DNA from: Actinomycetospora sp. NBRC 106375
GTDB taxonomy: Bacteria > Actinomycetota > Actinomycetes > Mycobacteriales > Pseudonocardiaceae
Assembly (NCBI RefSeq): GCF_030269665.1
Contig: NZ_BSTS01000011.1
Span: forward strand, 186,001-250,000
DNA length: 64,000 nt
Direction of reading: 5' to 3'
Shown: positions 16,172 to 24,159 of the stretch, one piece after another
Layout: every line of letters begins with the position of its first letter
Position numbering within the stretch: position 1 is the stretch's first letter
Program-made: the position numbers and the translations under genes
Notes under the pieces: generated by a model
The model's input: only the letters and a program-made list of their open reading frames with translations
Database searches by the model: none
What the model was told of the DNA's origin: nothing

Positions 16172-17485
16172 TCAGGCCGCGAGCGGGTCGAAAGCGGTCT
16201 CGCGGGCGGCCACCGCCGCCACCGTGGTGACCACCGACAGCACCGCGGTGAACGCCACCACGGGCCAGAACGATCCGGTGTCGCCGACGAGCGCGGCGGC
16301 GACGAGCGGCGCGAACCCGCCCGCGACCACCGAGCCGATGCCGTAGCCGAGCGAGGCGCCGCTGTAGCGCAGCCGCGTCGAGAACAGCTCGGCGAACCAC
16401 GCGGCCTGCGGGCCGTACATCGCGTCGTGGGTGACGTTGATGCCGATGATCATGGCGAGGACGATCAGCACCGTCGACCCGGTGCCGACCGCGAGGAAGA
16501 ACAGCGCCAGCGCGATCGTGCCGCCCACCGAGCCGACGAGGTACGGCGTCCGCCGCCCGATCCGGTCGGACAGCATCGCCCACAGCGGCGTCGTCGCGAG
16601 CCCGAGCGCCGAGGTGATCACCACGGCGAGGAGCCCGGCGCTGTTCGCCTTCCCGAGCTCGCCGGCGATGTAGGTCAGCCCGTAGGTCGTGAGCAGCACG
16701 AACAGCGCGATCTGGGAGAGCCGCAGGCCGGTGGTGACCAGGACGTTGCGCGGCGCCTCCCGGAACACCTCGACGATCGGCAGCCGCGCGACCTCGCCGG
16801 ACTCCCGCAGGGTCCGGAACGCGGCCGCGTCGGAGATGCGCAGGCGGATGAACAGCCCGACGCCGACCAGCAGCACGCTCGCGAGGAACGGCAGGCGCCA
16901 CGCCCACGCGAGGAACGCCTCGTCGCCGGCGAGCACCCGCACCAGGAACAGGGAGCCGGTGGCGAGCAGCATGCCCGCGGGCGACCCGAGCTGGGTGAAG
17001 CTGCCGAAGAAACCGCGCCGCCGGGCCGGGGCGTGCTCGACGCCGAGGATCGCGGCGCCGGCCCACTCGCCGCCGACCGCGAGGCCCTGCACGATGCGCA
17101 GCACCACGAGCAGGATCGGTGCCCCGACGCCGATCGAGGCGTAGGTGGGCAGCACGCCGATCGCGGTCGTGGCCAGACCCATGATCACCAGGGCGGCGAC
17201 CAGCACGACCTTGCGCCCGAGCCGGTCGCCGAGGTGCCCGGAGATCACCGCGCCGATCGGGCGGGCGCCGAAGCCCGCCGCGTAGGTCGCGAACGCCGCG
17301 AGCGTGCCCGTCGTCGGGTCGACGGACGGGAAGAACAGCTGGTTGAACACCAGCGCCGTGGCGGTGGCGTAGAGGTAGAAGTCGTACCACTCGATCGTCG
17401 TGCCGACGGCGCTCGCGAGGGCGACGCGGCGCGGGGTGTGGACGGTCTCGGCAGGGGCGACGGACCCCGTGGGTGCCGTGGACAT
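16172..17485 (-). CDS. MFS transporter, metabolite:H+ symporter (MHS) family
   Basis: A 437-residue, twelve-helix transporter. Family marks are GTTIEWYDFYLYATATAL in helix 1, GARPIGAVISGHLGDRLGRK in the first cytoplasmic loop and RIVQGLAVGGEWAGA in helix 4. MHS members (ProP, ShiA, KgtP) import osmolytes or organic acids with protons. It precedes the NtaA-type monooxygenase by 16 bases in a likely two-gene operon. The ATG at 17485 follows a GGAG-like site. Confidence 0.92.
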   Translation of the reverse strand: MSTAPTGSVAPAETVHTPRRVALASAVGTTIEWYDFYLYATATALVFNQLFFPSVDPTTGTLAAFATYAAGFGARPIGAVISGHLGDRLGRKVVLVAALVIMGLATTAIGVLPTYASIGVGAPILLVVLRIVQGLAVGGEWAGAAILGVEHAPARRRGFFGSFTQLGSPAGMLLATGSLFLVRVLAGDEAFLAWAWRLPFLASVLLVGVGLFIRLRISDAAAFRTLRESGEVARLPIVEVFREAPRNVLVTTGLRLSQIALFVLLTTYGLTYIAGELGKANSAGLLAVVITSALGLATTPLWAMLSDRIGRRTPYLVGSVGGTIALALFFLAVGTGSTVLIVLAMIIGINVTHDAMYGPQAAWFAELFSTRLRYSGASLGYGIGSVVAGGFAPLVAAALVGDTGSFWPVVAFTAVLSVVTTVAAVAARETAFDPLAA

Positions 17486-17516
17486 GGAGGACTCCGGGAG
17501 GGCGGGACGGACGGTG

Positions 17517-17535
17517 GCTGACGTGTGACGTCAGC
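17517..17535. promoter_or_regulatory. Inverted repeat GCTGAC-N7-GTCAGC upstream of the MHS transporter
   Basis: A 6-7-6 inverted repeat 32 bases before the transporter ATG at 17485. A second, stronger palindrome with the related core GACGT lies 32 bases further along. The position suits an operator for the transporter/monooxygenase operon; the binding protein is unknown. Confidence 0.4.
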
Positions 17536-17566
17536 GACAGCCGCTGCTCGCCGTGCGCAGGAGGTC

Positions 17567-17585
17567 GACGTGGCGTCGCCACGTC
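17567..17585. promoter_or_regulatory. Perfect 19-bp palindrome GACGTGGCG-T-CGCCACGTC
   Basis: Nine-base arms with a one-base centre and no mismatch, in the divergent gap between the MHS transporter and serA, about 107 bases upstream of serA. This is unlikely by chance, so it is probably a regulator binding site. An imperfect hairpin (about 17614-17639) follows it toward serA. Confidence 0.55.
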
Positions 17586-17691
17586 AGCACCCTCCGCACA
17601 CCCATGAGCGGGAACTCTCGGGTGCCGGGCCCCGGGAGTCAACCGCCCGGGGGACGCGTCACGTCGGCGCGCGGCGGCCTAGTCTCGTCGC

Positions 17692-18891
17692 GTGAAGGCT
17701 CTTCTCCTGGAGAACATCCACCCCGTCGCCGCGGACGCGCTGCGCGCCCGGGGCATCGAGGTCGACGCGCGGTCGGGGTCGTTGTCGGGCGCGGAGCTGG
17801 CCGAGGCTCTGCCCGGGGTGTCGTTGCTGGGGATCCGGTCGAACACGACGGTGACCGCGGAGGTCCTGGACGCGGGCAAGGATCTGTTGGCGGTGGGGTG
17901 TTTCTGTATCGGCACCAACCAGGTCGATCTGCCCGCTGCCGCGGAGCGGGGGGTGGCGGTGTTCAACGCCCCGTTCTCCAACACCCGCAGTGTGGTGGAG
18001 CTGGTGCTCGGGGAGATCATCGCGTTGGTGCGGCGGTTGCCGGAGAAGACCGCGCGGATGCACGAGGGGGTGTGGGACAAGTCGGCGCGCGGTAGCCACG
18101 AGTTCCGGGGCCGGACGTTGGGGATCGTGGGTTACGGCAACATCGGCACGCAGTTGTCGAACATCGCCGAGGCGGTGGGGCTGCGGGTGATCTTCTATGA
18201 CACCCAGGACCGGTTGGCGCACGGCAATGCCCGCAAGGTGGGGTCGTTGGAGGCGTTGCTGGCCGAGGCCGATGTGGTGAGCCTGCATGTGGACGGCCGT
18301 CCGGGGAACGCGGGGTTGTTCGGGGCGGAGCAGTTCGCTGCGATGAAGCCGCGGTCGATCTTCATCAACGCGTCGCGGGGGATGGTGATCGATGACGAGG
18401 CGTTGCGGGAGAACATCCTGTCCGGGCATCTGGCGGGGGCGGCGATCGATGTGTTCCCGATCGAGCCCAAGGCGCAGGGCGACACCTTCTCCTCGCCGTT
18501 GCGCGGGCTGGACAACGTGATCCTGACCCCGCACGTGGGCGGGTCGACTCAGGAGGCCCAGGAGGAGATCGGGCACTTCGTCGCGACCAAGCTGACCGGC
18601 TTCGTCGACACCGGCGTCACCGCCCTGTCGGTCGACCTCCCCGAGGTCGCCCTGCCCGCGGCACCCACGGCCTTCCGGATGGGCTACCTGCACGAGAACA
18701 CCCCGGGGGTGCTGGCGGGGATCAACCAGATCCTGCTCGACAGCGGGGTGAACGTGGTCAGCCAGGCGCTCTCGACCCGCGGCGAGCGCGGCTACGTGCT
18801 CACCGACACCGAGGCCGCCGTCCCCGAGGAGACCCTCGCCGAGCTGCGCCGCTCCCCGCACACCGTCTGGCTGCGGACATGGACGCCCTGA
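17692..18891 (+). CDS. serA: D-3-phosphoglycerate dehydrogenase (ACT-domain form)
   Basis: A 399-residue 2-hydroxyacid dehydrogenase that oxidises 3-phosphoglycerate in the first step of serine synthesis. The NAD-binding motif is GIVGYGNIGTQ; catalytic Arg, Glu and His lie in INASRGMVID, AIDVFPIEP and LTPHVGGSTQEAQ. The C-terminal 75 residues (GYLHENTPGVLAGINQILLD...) form an ACT domain of the E. coli SerA type, where serine gives feedback inhibition. It starts at a GTG. Codon use in about 17770-18590 (many TTG, GTG, GGG and GAT) differs from the rest of the gene and its neighbours, which suggests a recombinant segment. A second serA copy elsewhere in the genome is possible. Confidence 0.93.
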   Translation: MKALLLENIHPVAADALRARGIEVDARSGSLSGAELAEALPGVSLLGIRSNTTVTAEVLDAGKDLLAVGCFCIGTNQVDLPAAAERGVAVFNAPFSNTRSVVELVLGEIIALVRRLPEKTARMHEGVWDKSARGSHEFRGRTLGIVGYGNIGTQLSNIAEAVGLRVIFYDTQDRLAHGNARKVGSLEALLAEADVVSLHVDGRPGNAGLFGAEQFAAMKPRSIFINASRGMVIDDEALRENILSGHLAGAAIDVFPIEPKAQGDTFSSPLRGLDNVILTPHVGGSTQEAQEEIGHFVATKLTGFVDTGVTALSVDLPEVALPAAPTAFRMGYLHENTPGVLAGINQILLDSGVNVVSQALSTRGERGYVLTDTEAAVPEETLAELRRSPHTVWLRTWTP

Positions 18892-18901
18892 GACGCCCTG
18901 A

Positions 18902-19696
18902 TCAGCCCAGCTCCACCGCGTCGCCCCGCCGCACCGTCCCGCCCCGCACGACCTCCGCGTAGACACCGGCGCACGGCAGCACGCCGAAGCCCGGCACGTC
19001 GACGCGGTTGTCGGTGAGCAGCGGCCGCAGCGCTTCGGGGGCCCGGGGCCGGTCGCCGTGCTCGAGGGTCGGCACCGAGCAGCGCGGGGTCGGCAGCACG
19101 ACGCGGAGCACGACCTCGCCGACGGTGAGCTCGCGGCCGACCCAGTCGGTCTCGGCGAACGGCTGCCCGTCCGACTCGATGATCAGGTTCGGCCGGTAGC
19201 GGACCGGGTCCACGCCGAGGCGGTCGAGGGTCGGCGTGGTGATCAGGTGCACCGGTGCGTAGTCGACGAACGTGTCGGCGGCGCTGCCCATGGAGATCTC
19301 CAACGTGGGCGCGGCGACCTCGGACTCGACGCCCTGGGCGAGCACGTCCTCGGGATCGGGGCGCTCGACCTCGGCGCCCTGCGGGCGTGTCGCGGCGACC
19401 GTGACCTCGCGGCCCAGGTCGGCGGCGAGCTCGGAGGGCAGGCGCGGGTCGTCGACGTCGCGCACGTGGCCGTCGGGGGCCGTGACCTGCACCCGGTCGT
19501 CCTGCGCGGCCGCCGAGTACTGCAGCAGCCGGCGCCACAGGCGCGGGTGCTTCGCGGTCGCGACGAGGCCGGTGGTCGCGTCGAGCAGCCCGTAGCGCCG
19601 GTCGAGCGCGAGCCCGGCCGCGGTGATCTCGGCCTGCTCGACCGGCTGGCCGAGCATCGACTTGACGGGGTAGCGGGTCAGCGTCGACACGCGCAC
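18902..19696 (-). CDS. MOSC domain-containing protein
   Basis: A 264-residue protein with an N-terminal MOSC_N beta-barrel (LTRYPVKSMLGQPVEQAEI...DRRYGLLDATTGLVATAKHP) and a C-terminal MOSC domain bearing the conserved Cys in LPTPRCSVPTLEHG. MOSC proteins carry sulfur or bind molybdenum cofactor, as in YcbX/mARC-type reductases of N-hydroxylated compounds. It begins at a GTG with GGAGGA upstream. It follows the BVMO-like gene by 16 bases in the same direction and is probably co-transcribed with it and the LysR gene. Confidence 0.9.
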   Translation of the reverse strand: MRVSTLTRYPVKSMLGQPVEQAEITAAGLALDRRYGLLDATTGLVATAKHPRLWRRLLQYSAAAQDDRVQVTAPDGHVRDVDDPRLPSELAADLGREVTVAATRPQGAEVERPDPEDVLAQGVESEVAAPTLEISMGSAADTFVDYAPVHLITTPTLDRLGVDPVRYRPNLIIESDGQPFAETDWVGRELTVGEVVLRVVLPTPRCSVPTLEHGDRPRAPEALRPLLTDNRVDVPGFGVLPCAGVYAEVVRGGTVRRGDAVELG

Positions 19697-19712
19697 GGGG
19701 GTCCTCCGGGGG

Positions 19713-20825
19713 TCAGTGGGGTACGGGCAGCGCGGCGACCTCGCCCGCGATGTGCACGGCCTCGCGGTGGAGGTGCACGCACGGGGCGGTGCCGCGCTCG
19801 GGCGGGGTCGGGGTGAACAGCGGGCCGGTCACCGTGAGCCGTTCCCGGGCCGGCGGCCCGGCGTCGGGCTCGTCGGCGACGACGAGGACGTCGAGCGGCC
19901 GGACGGTGCCGTCGGCGAGTGCGAGGCCCGCGCCCTCCACGGCGGTCACGTCCTCGCGGGCGATCACGGAGACGTGGTCGCGACGCACCGCCTCGAGCCA
20001 GCCGCCGTCGAGCGTCACCGGCCCCGGTGGGCCGGCGGGCACGAGCAGCTCGACGAGCCGCGGGTCGTCGCCGAGCCGGGCCCGCATGGCGTCGCGGTCG
20101 GCCGCGGGTGGGGTCGCGTCGGGCGCCTCGCGTGTCGCGGCGAACCGGTCGCGGTAGGCGTCGCGCTCCCGCCAGCCGTAGACCGGGTTGACGCGCGGGA
20201 CGACGTCCCGCGGCCTGTCGGCGACGACGGTCAGGTGCGCCACCGCGTCCACGACCGCGGGGACGAGCTGGATCGTCGAGGCCGTGGTCCCCAGCACCCC
20301 GACGCGCTGTCCGCGCAGGTCGTGGCGGTCCTCCCGCCAGGACGCGGTGCGCAGCACGGTCCCGGCGAAGCCGTCGACGGCGACCGCGGGCTCCGCGGGG
20401 AGCCGTCCCGTGCACGCGACGAGTGCCCGCGCGCGGACGGTCTCCCCGCGGTCGGTGCGCACCGTCCACGCCTCGCCGTCGTGCTCCGCGGCGGTGACCG
20501 TCGTCGACAGGGCGATGTCGCGGCGCAGGTCGAGCCGGTCGGCGACGAAGCGGAACCAGCGCTGGACCTCGTAGCCGGCCGGGTGCGGCTCGCTCCAGCC
20601 CCACTCGCGGTAGAGCTGCTCGGAGAAGAAGTACTGGTAGACGTGGCACGGGGTGTCCAGGTGCGAGCCCGGGAAGGCGTGCCACCACCACGTGCCGCCG
20701 ACGTTGCCCGCCGCGTCATAGGCCCGCACCCGCAGCCCCCGCTCGCGCAGCAGCGCCAGCACCGCCAGGCCGCTGTAGCCGGCGCCGATGACGACGGCGT
20801 CGAGGGTCTCGGGCACGGGACTCAT
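19713..20825 (-). CDS. Short, degenerate Baeyer-Villiger/flavin-containing monooxygenase-like protein
   Basis: A 370-residue flavoprotein with an intact FAD motif (AVVIGAGYSGLAVL) and the BVMO-like segment GGTWWWHAFPGSHLDTPCHV. The type I BVMO fingerprint FxGxxxHxxxW appears as FAGTVLRTASW, with Arg in place of His. The second nucleotide motif is VLGTTASTIQ, without the usual GxGxxG. The protein is also over 100 residues shorter than typical BVMOs. It may therefore not use NADPH in the usual way, or may be a flavin-dependent enzyme of a different type. Its ATG overlaps the LysR stop by four bases. Confidence 0.75.
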   Translation of the reverse strand: MSPVPETLDAVVIGAGYSGLAVLALLRERGLRVRAYDAAGNVGGTWWWHAFPGSHLDTPCHVYQYFFSEQLYREWGWSEPHPAGYEVQRWFRFVADRLDLRRDIALSTTVTAAEHDGEAWTVRTDRGETVRARALVACTGRLPAEPAVAVDGFAGTVLRTASWREDRHDLRGQRVGVLGTTASTIQLVPAVVDAVAHLTVVADRPRDVVPRVNPVYGWRERDAYRDRFAATREAPDATPPAADRDAMRARLGDDPRLVELLVPAGPPGPVTLDGGWLEAVRRDHVSVIAREDVTAVEGAGLALADGTVRPLDVLVVADEPDAGPPARERLTVTGPLFTPTPPERGTAPCVHLHREAVHIAGEVAALPVPH

Positions 20826-21772
20826 CCTGCCCCGGCCGGGGCCTCGGTGGCGCCGCCCCGCCCGCCCGCGATCTCGCGGAGCAACCGGTGGAAGCGGCGC
20901 GTCGCGGGGGAGCGGTGCGCCTCCGCGGGCCCGGTCACCGTCAGGACCCGGCCCCCGAGGTCGACCGCGGTCGCGTACTCCCGGACGCCGTCCCCCGGTG
21001 CCTGGGAGAGCGTCAGGTCGGGGACGATCGTCGCGCCGAGGCCGGCGGCGACCAGCGCGAGCATCGTGTGCGACTCCGTGCAGACGTGGCGGTGCCCGCT
21101 CTCGACGCCGTGGTCCGCGCAGAGCTGGTCGAGCAGCCGGTGCGCGCCGTGGCGCTGCGGCGACGTCACCCACGGGCCGGCGAGGAGCTCGGCGAGCGTG
21201 TCCGGCGTGGCCCGGACACGCGGGACGACGACCCGGAAGGCGTCGCGGCACAGGTCGTGCTCGACCAGCCCCCGGTGCGGGCCGGTGGTGGGCGCGGTGG
21301 CGTCCGAGTAGCGCTCGCCGAGCAGCAGGTCCAGTTCGCCGGCCCGCAGGAAGTCCAGGCCCTCGGCCGCGGTGACCTCGTGGACCTCCACCCGCAGCGC
21401 CGGATCGCTCACCGCGACCTCGTGCAGCGCGGGCACGACGAAGGCGCCGAGCGCGGTCGCGAAGCCGCCCACGCGCACGGTGCCCCGCGTGCCCTCGCGC
21501 AGGCGGTCGGCCTCGCGCGACGCCTCGGCGAGGGCGACGGCGACGTCGTCGGCCCGCTCGGCCAGCGCGAGCCCGGCCGTGGTCAGCGCGACGGCCCGCC
21601 CGCCGCCGCGCCGCGTCCGGTCGAGCAGCGCCAGCTTCGTCTCCGACTCGAGGCGCGTGAGGTGCTGGGAGACGCCCGACGCCGTGAGGTGCAGCGCCGC
21701 GGCGGCGGCCTGCACGCTCCCGGTCCGGTGCACGGCACGCAGCACCAACAGCCGGTGGGGATCGATCGGCAT
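20822..21772 (-). CDS. LysR-family transcriptional regulator
   Basis: A 316-residue LysR regulator: HTH LLVLRAVHRTGSVQAAAAAL...SGVSQHLTRLE, then an effector-binding domain ending in GLGATIVPDLTLSQ. It heads a leftward unit with the BVMO-like and MOSC genes (four-base overlap with the former) and is divergent from the SMR pump genes. A palindrome covers its start codon, so autoregulation and control of the divergent pump are likely. Confidence 0.92.
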   Translation of the reverse strand: MPIDPHRLLVLRAVHRTGSVQAAAAALHLTASGVSQHLTRLESETKLALLDRTRRGGGRAVALTTAGLALAERADDVAVALAEASREADRLREGTRGTVRVGGFATALGAFVVPALHEVAVSDPALRVEVHEVTAAEGLDFLRAGELDLLLGERYSDATAPTTGPHRGLVEHDLCRDAFRVVVPRVRATPDTLAELLAGPWVTSPQRHGAHRLLDQLCADHGVESGHRHVCTESHTMLALVAAGLGATIVPDLTLSQAPGDGVREYATAVDLGGRVLTVTGPAEAHRSPATRRFHRLLREIAGGRGGATEAPAGAG

Positions 21773-21787
21773 TCACCGATACTGAAT
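21771..21787. promoter_or_regulatory. Inverted repeat ATTCA-N7-TGAAT overlapping the LysR start codon
   Basis: Perfect 5-base arms with a 7-base centre; the first two bases are part of the LysR ATG (21770-21772). It lies between the LysR gene and the SMR genes and fits a T-N11-A LysR site. Confidence 0.5.
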
Positions 21788-21844
21788 CACTGGGCGAGGA
21801 ACTGTCACTCCCGCTGACGGCCGATCGGGCTCACCATCGAGACC

Positions 21845-22177
21845 GTGGGTTCACGAGGTGTGGTGCTGCTGGCCGGCACCGTGGTGTGCGAGGTGCTGGG
21901 CACCGTGTCGTTGTCCGCGTCCGACGGGTTCACGCGCCCGGCGGCGACGCTCGGCGTGCTCACGGGCTACGCCGTGGCCGTGCTCCTGTTCTCCCGGGCC
22001 CTCGAGCACGGCCTGCCGCTCGGCATCGCCTACGGCACGGTCACCGGCTGCGGGCTGGTCTCGGCGACGGTCCTGTCGGCGGCCGTGCTCGGCGATCCCG
22101 TCACCCCGGTCCAGGCCGGCGGCCTCGCACTGATCCTCGGCGGGGCACTGCTGCTGCAGCGGCGGGTGCCGGCGTGA
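21845..22177 (+). CDS. SMR-family multidrug/quaternary-compound exporter subunit (has the essential Glu)
   Basis: A 110-residue, four-helix small multidrug resistance protein. The first helix contains TVVCEVLGTVSLSASDG, in which the Glu corresponds to Glu14 of EmrE that binds drug and protons. Helix 2 contains TGYAVAVLLFSRALEHGLPLG, typical of the family. It starts at a GTG and its stop overlaps the start of a second SMR gene (GTGA), the arrangement of heterodimeric pumps such as EbrAB or NepAB. The LysR divergent from it may control it. Confidence 0.9.
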   Translation: MGSRGVVLLAGTVVCEVLGTVSLSASDGFTRPAATLGVLTGYAVAVLLFSRALEHGLPLGIAYGTVTGCGLVSATVLSAAVLGDPVTPVQAGGLALILGGALLLQRRVPA

Positions 22178-22491
22178 TCGAGACCCTGCTCCTGCTCGGG
22201 TCGGTGCTGACCCAGGGCCTGTCCCTCGCCGCCATGCGGGCCTCGGACGGGCTGCGCCGGGCCCCGTGGTCGGCGACGGCGTTCCTCGCGATGGGGGCGT
22301 CGGTGCTGCTCATGTCCCGTGCCCTCGCGCTGGGGATGCCGCTGGCGGTCGGCTACGGCATCTGGAGCGGCGCCGGCATCGCCCTCGCGGCGACCACGGG
22401 CGCCCTCGTCTTCGCCGACCGTCTCGCGCGTGTCCACCTGGCCGGCCTGGCGCTGGTCCTTGCCGGGGTGCTGCTGGTCCACGGCGGGTGA
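22174..22491 (+). CDS. SMR-family partner subunit with Gln replacing the essential Glu
   Basis: A 105-residue, four-helix SMR protein. Aligned on the shared ASDG that follows helix 1, the essential Glu position is Gln (LTQGLSLAAMRASDG). The rest of the fold is normal (VGYGIWSGAGIALAATTG, LAGLALVLAGVLLV). It probably works only as a dimer with the upstream Glu-containing subunit. Its TGA stop is also the first three bases of the -35 element of the next operon's promoter. Confidence 0.88.
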   Translation: MIETLLLLGSVLTQGLSLAAMRASDGLRRAPWSATAFLAMGASVLLMSRALALGMPLAVGYGIWSGAGIALAATTGALVFADRLARVHLAGLALVLAGVLLVHGG

Positions 22492-22516
22492 ACCGTTCGG
22501 CCCTGCCGTCCGTGTC
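22489..22516 (+). promoter_or_regulatory. ECF-sigma promoter TGAACC-N16-CGTGTC of the sigma/anti-sigma operon
   Basis: A TGAACC -35 (22489-22494) and CGTGTC -10 (22511-22516) are separated by exactly 16 bases. As I recall it, this is the form reported for M. tuberculosis SigL promoters. It lies 39 bases before the membrane-protein start, so the operon containing the sigma gene is probably autoregulated. The same pattern occurs on the minus strand at 30252-30279. Confidence 0.75.
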
Positions 22517-22554
22517 CGAGGGGTGAGGGACCTACCACCGAGAGGACGACGCCC

Positions 22555-22953
22555 ATGGTCACCCACGCCGCCGCCGCACCCCGTGCCGTCGCCGCCCCGC
22601 TGACCGCGGTCCGGATCACCGCCGTGCTGTCGGTGATCGTCCTGGCCTGGCAGTTCGTCACCGCGGGCGCGCTGCTGCCGCGCGGCGGCCCGATCGGGCT
22701 GCACGCCACCGGCGCGATCGTGCTGCACGTCGTGCTCGGGCTGCTCGCGATCGCGGCGATCCTCTGGTCCCGCGCGGCCCGGGGCCCGTGGTGGCCCGCG
22801 GTCCTCGCGGTGGTCGTGTTCGTGCTGTCGTTCGCCCAGGCCTACGCGGGTGAGCACGGCATCCTCGCTCTGCACGTCCCGTGCGCCATGCTCCTCACCG
22901 TGGGCACGGTGTGGGTGGCCGCCTGGTCGTTCACCTCGGCCGCCCGGACCTGA
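22555..22953 (+). CDS. Four-helix membrane protein, unknown function, first gene of the ECF sigma operon
   Basis: A 132-residue protein with about four hydrophobic segments (VRITAVLSVIVLAWQFVTAG, GAIVLHVVLGLLAIAAIL, WWPAVLAVVVFVLSFAQAY, LHVPCAMLLTVGTVWVAAWS). It contains His residues in helices and resembles no family I can name with certainty. It starts 39 bases after the ECF-type promoter and ends 11 bases before the sigma factor gene, so it belongs to that operon. It could be a sensor or a target of the stress response. Confidence 0.78.
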   Translation: MVTHAAAAPRAVAAPLTAVRITAVLSVIVLAWQFVTAGALLPRGGPIGLHATGAIVLHVVLGLLAIAAILWSRAARGPWWPAVLAVVVFVLSFAQAYAGEHGILALHVPCAMLLTVGTVWVAAWSFTSAART

Positions 22954-22964
22954 CAGGGGGTGGG

Positions 22965-23477
22965 GTGACGTCCGAGGAGGATCTCATCCGGCTGCTCCAC
23001 GAGCGCCACGGCGCCGTGCTGTGGGCGGTCGCCCTGCGGACCACGTCCGACCCGGGGCGCGCGCAGGACGCGGTGCAGGAGACGCTGCTGCGCGCCTGGC
23101 GCCACCCCGACGCCCTCGACGAGAGCCGCGGCGACCCGCGTCCCTGGCTGCTGCGCACCCTGCGCAACGTGCTGATCGACGACTGGCGCGCCCGCTCGGC
23201 CCGTCCCGAGGTGCTCTACGACGACGTGCCCGAGGCCGGGGACCGCACCGTCGCCGACCACGCCGACGCCGCGGCGCAGACGTGGGTCGTGGCCGCCGCC
23301 CTGGCCCGGCTCACCCCGGAGCACCGCGCGGTCCTCGGCGAGTGCTACTACCGCGGCCGCACCGTGGGCGAGGCCGCGGCCGCGCTCGGCATCCCGCCGG
23401 GCACGGTGAAGTCGCGGACCCACTACGCGCTGCGCGCCCTGCGCCTGGTGCTCGAGGAGATGGGGGTGGGGTCATGA
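22965..23477 (+). CDS. ECF RNA polymerase sigma factor (SigL-like)
   Basis: A 170-residue group 4 sigma factor. Region 2 is LIRLLHERHGAVLWAVAL...AQDAVQETLLRAWRHP with the core-binding and -10 recognition parts (LLRTLRNVLIDDWRARSARP); region 4 is LTPEHRAVLGECYYRGRTVG...IPPGTVKSRTHYALRALR. The GTG at 22965 was chosen because upstream in-frame residues overlap the membrane-protein gene and do not look like sigma region 2. Its stop overlaps the anti-sigma start (ATGA). The operon's own promoter and that of the gene at 30196 have the same TGAACC/CGTGTC form, probably its recognition sequence. Confidence 0.92.
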   Translation: MTSEEDLIRLLHERHGAVLWAVALRTTSDPGRAQDAVQETLLRAWRHPDALDESRGDPRPWLLRTLRNVLIDDWRARSARPEVLYDDVPEAGDRTVADHADAAAQTWVVAAALARLTPEHRAVLGECYYRGRTVGEAAAALGIPPGTVKSRTHYALRALRLVLEEMGVGS

Positions 23478-24148
23478 GCTGCCGGCACCGGTTCGATGTC
23501 GGGGTCTACGTCCTCGGCGCCCTCGAGCCGGCGGAGCGCGAGGCGTTCGAGTCCCACCTGCCCGGCTGCGCCGACTGCGCGCGCTCGCTGGGCGAGGTCG
23601 CGGGGCTGCCGGGCCTGCTGTCCCGCGTGCCGGAGGGCGATCGCGACGCCGAGCCCCTCGCGGACCCGCCCCCGGACCTCCTCGCCGGCACCCTGCGCCG
23701 CGTGCGACGCCGTCGGCGGACGGCCTGGGTGCTCGCCGCGGCCGCGGTCGTCGTCGCGCTGCTCGGCGGCGGTCTCGTGGGCTGGGCGGTCCTCCCCGCC
23801 ACCACGGGCACGGCGGCGACCCCGCCCGTGCGCGAGATGGCCCTGCCGCCCGTCGCGGACTCGCCGTCGTCCGGTCTCGCCGACCTCACGGCGCGCCCGT
23901 GGGGCACCGAGATCGCGCTGAGCTGCCTCTACCACGGCGCGGAACGCCCACCCGCGCCTCCGGACGCCCCGCGCACCACGTACGTCCTGGTCGTGCGCGG
24001 GCCCGACGGCAGCGAGCAGCAGGTCGCCCGCTGGAGCCCGCCGCCGGACCAGGACGTCCGGGTCTCCGCGGCCACCGACCTCCCGCCGGACCGCGTGCGC
24101 GGGCTGGAGGTCCGCACCGCCGACGGCGCGACGGTCATGCGCTCCTGA
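23474..24148 (+). CDS. ZAS-type anti-sigma factor (RslA/RskA-like), membrane anchored
   Basis: A 224-residue regulator of the adjacent sigma factor. The N-terminal cytoplasmic domain has the zinc-binding H-x3-C-x2-C motif HLPGCADC. One transmembrane helix follows at about residues 78-102 (TAWVLAAAAVVVALLGGGLV), then an extracytoplasmic domain of about 120 residues resembling the RskA C-terminal fold. Thiol oxidation or zinc loss in the ZAS motif, or proteolysis, would release the sigma factor. The four-base overlap with the sigma gene ensures stoichiometric production. Confidence 0.92.
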   Translation: MSCRHRFDVGVYVLGALEPAEREAFESHLPGCADCARSLGEVAGLPGLLSRVPEGDRDAEPLADPPPDLLAGTLRRVRRRRRTAWVLAAAAVVVALLGGGLVGWAVLPATTGTAATPPVREMALPPVADSPSSGLADLTARPWGTEIALSCLYHGAERPPAPPDAPRTTYVLVVRGPDGSEQQVARWSPPPDQDVRVSAATDLPPDRVRGLEVRTADGATVMRS

Positions 24149-24159
24149 GCGCCCGGATC

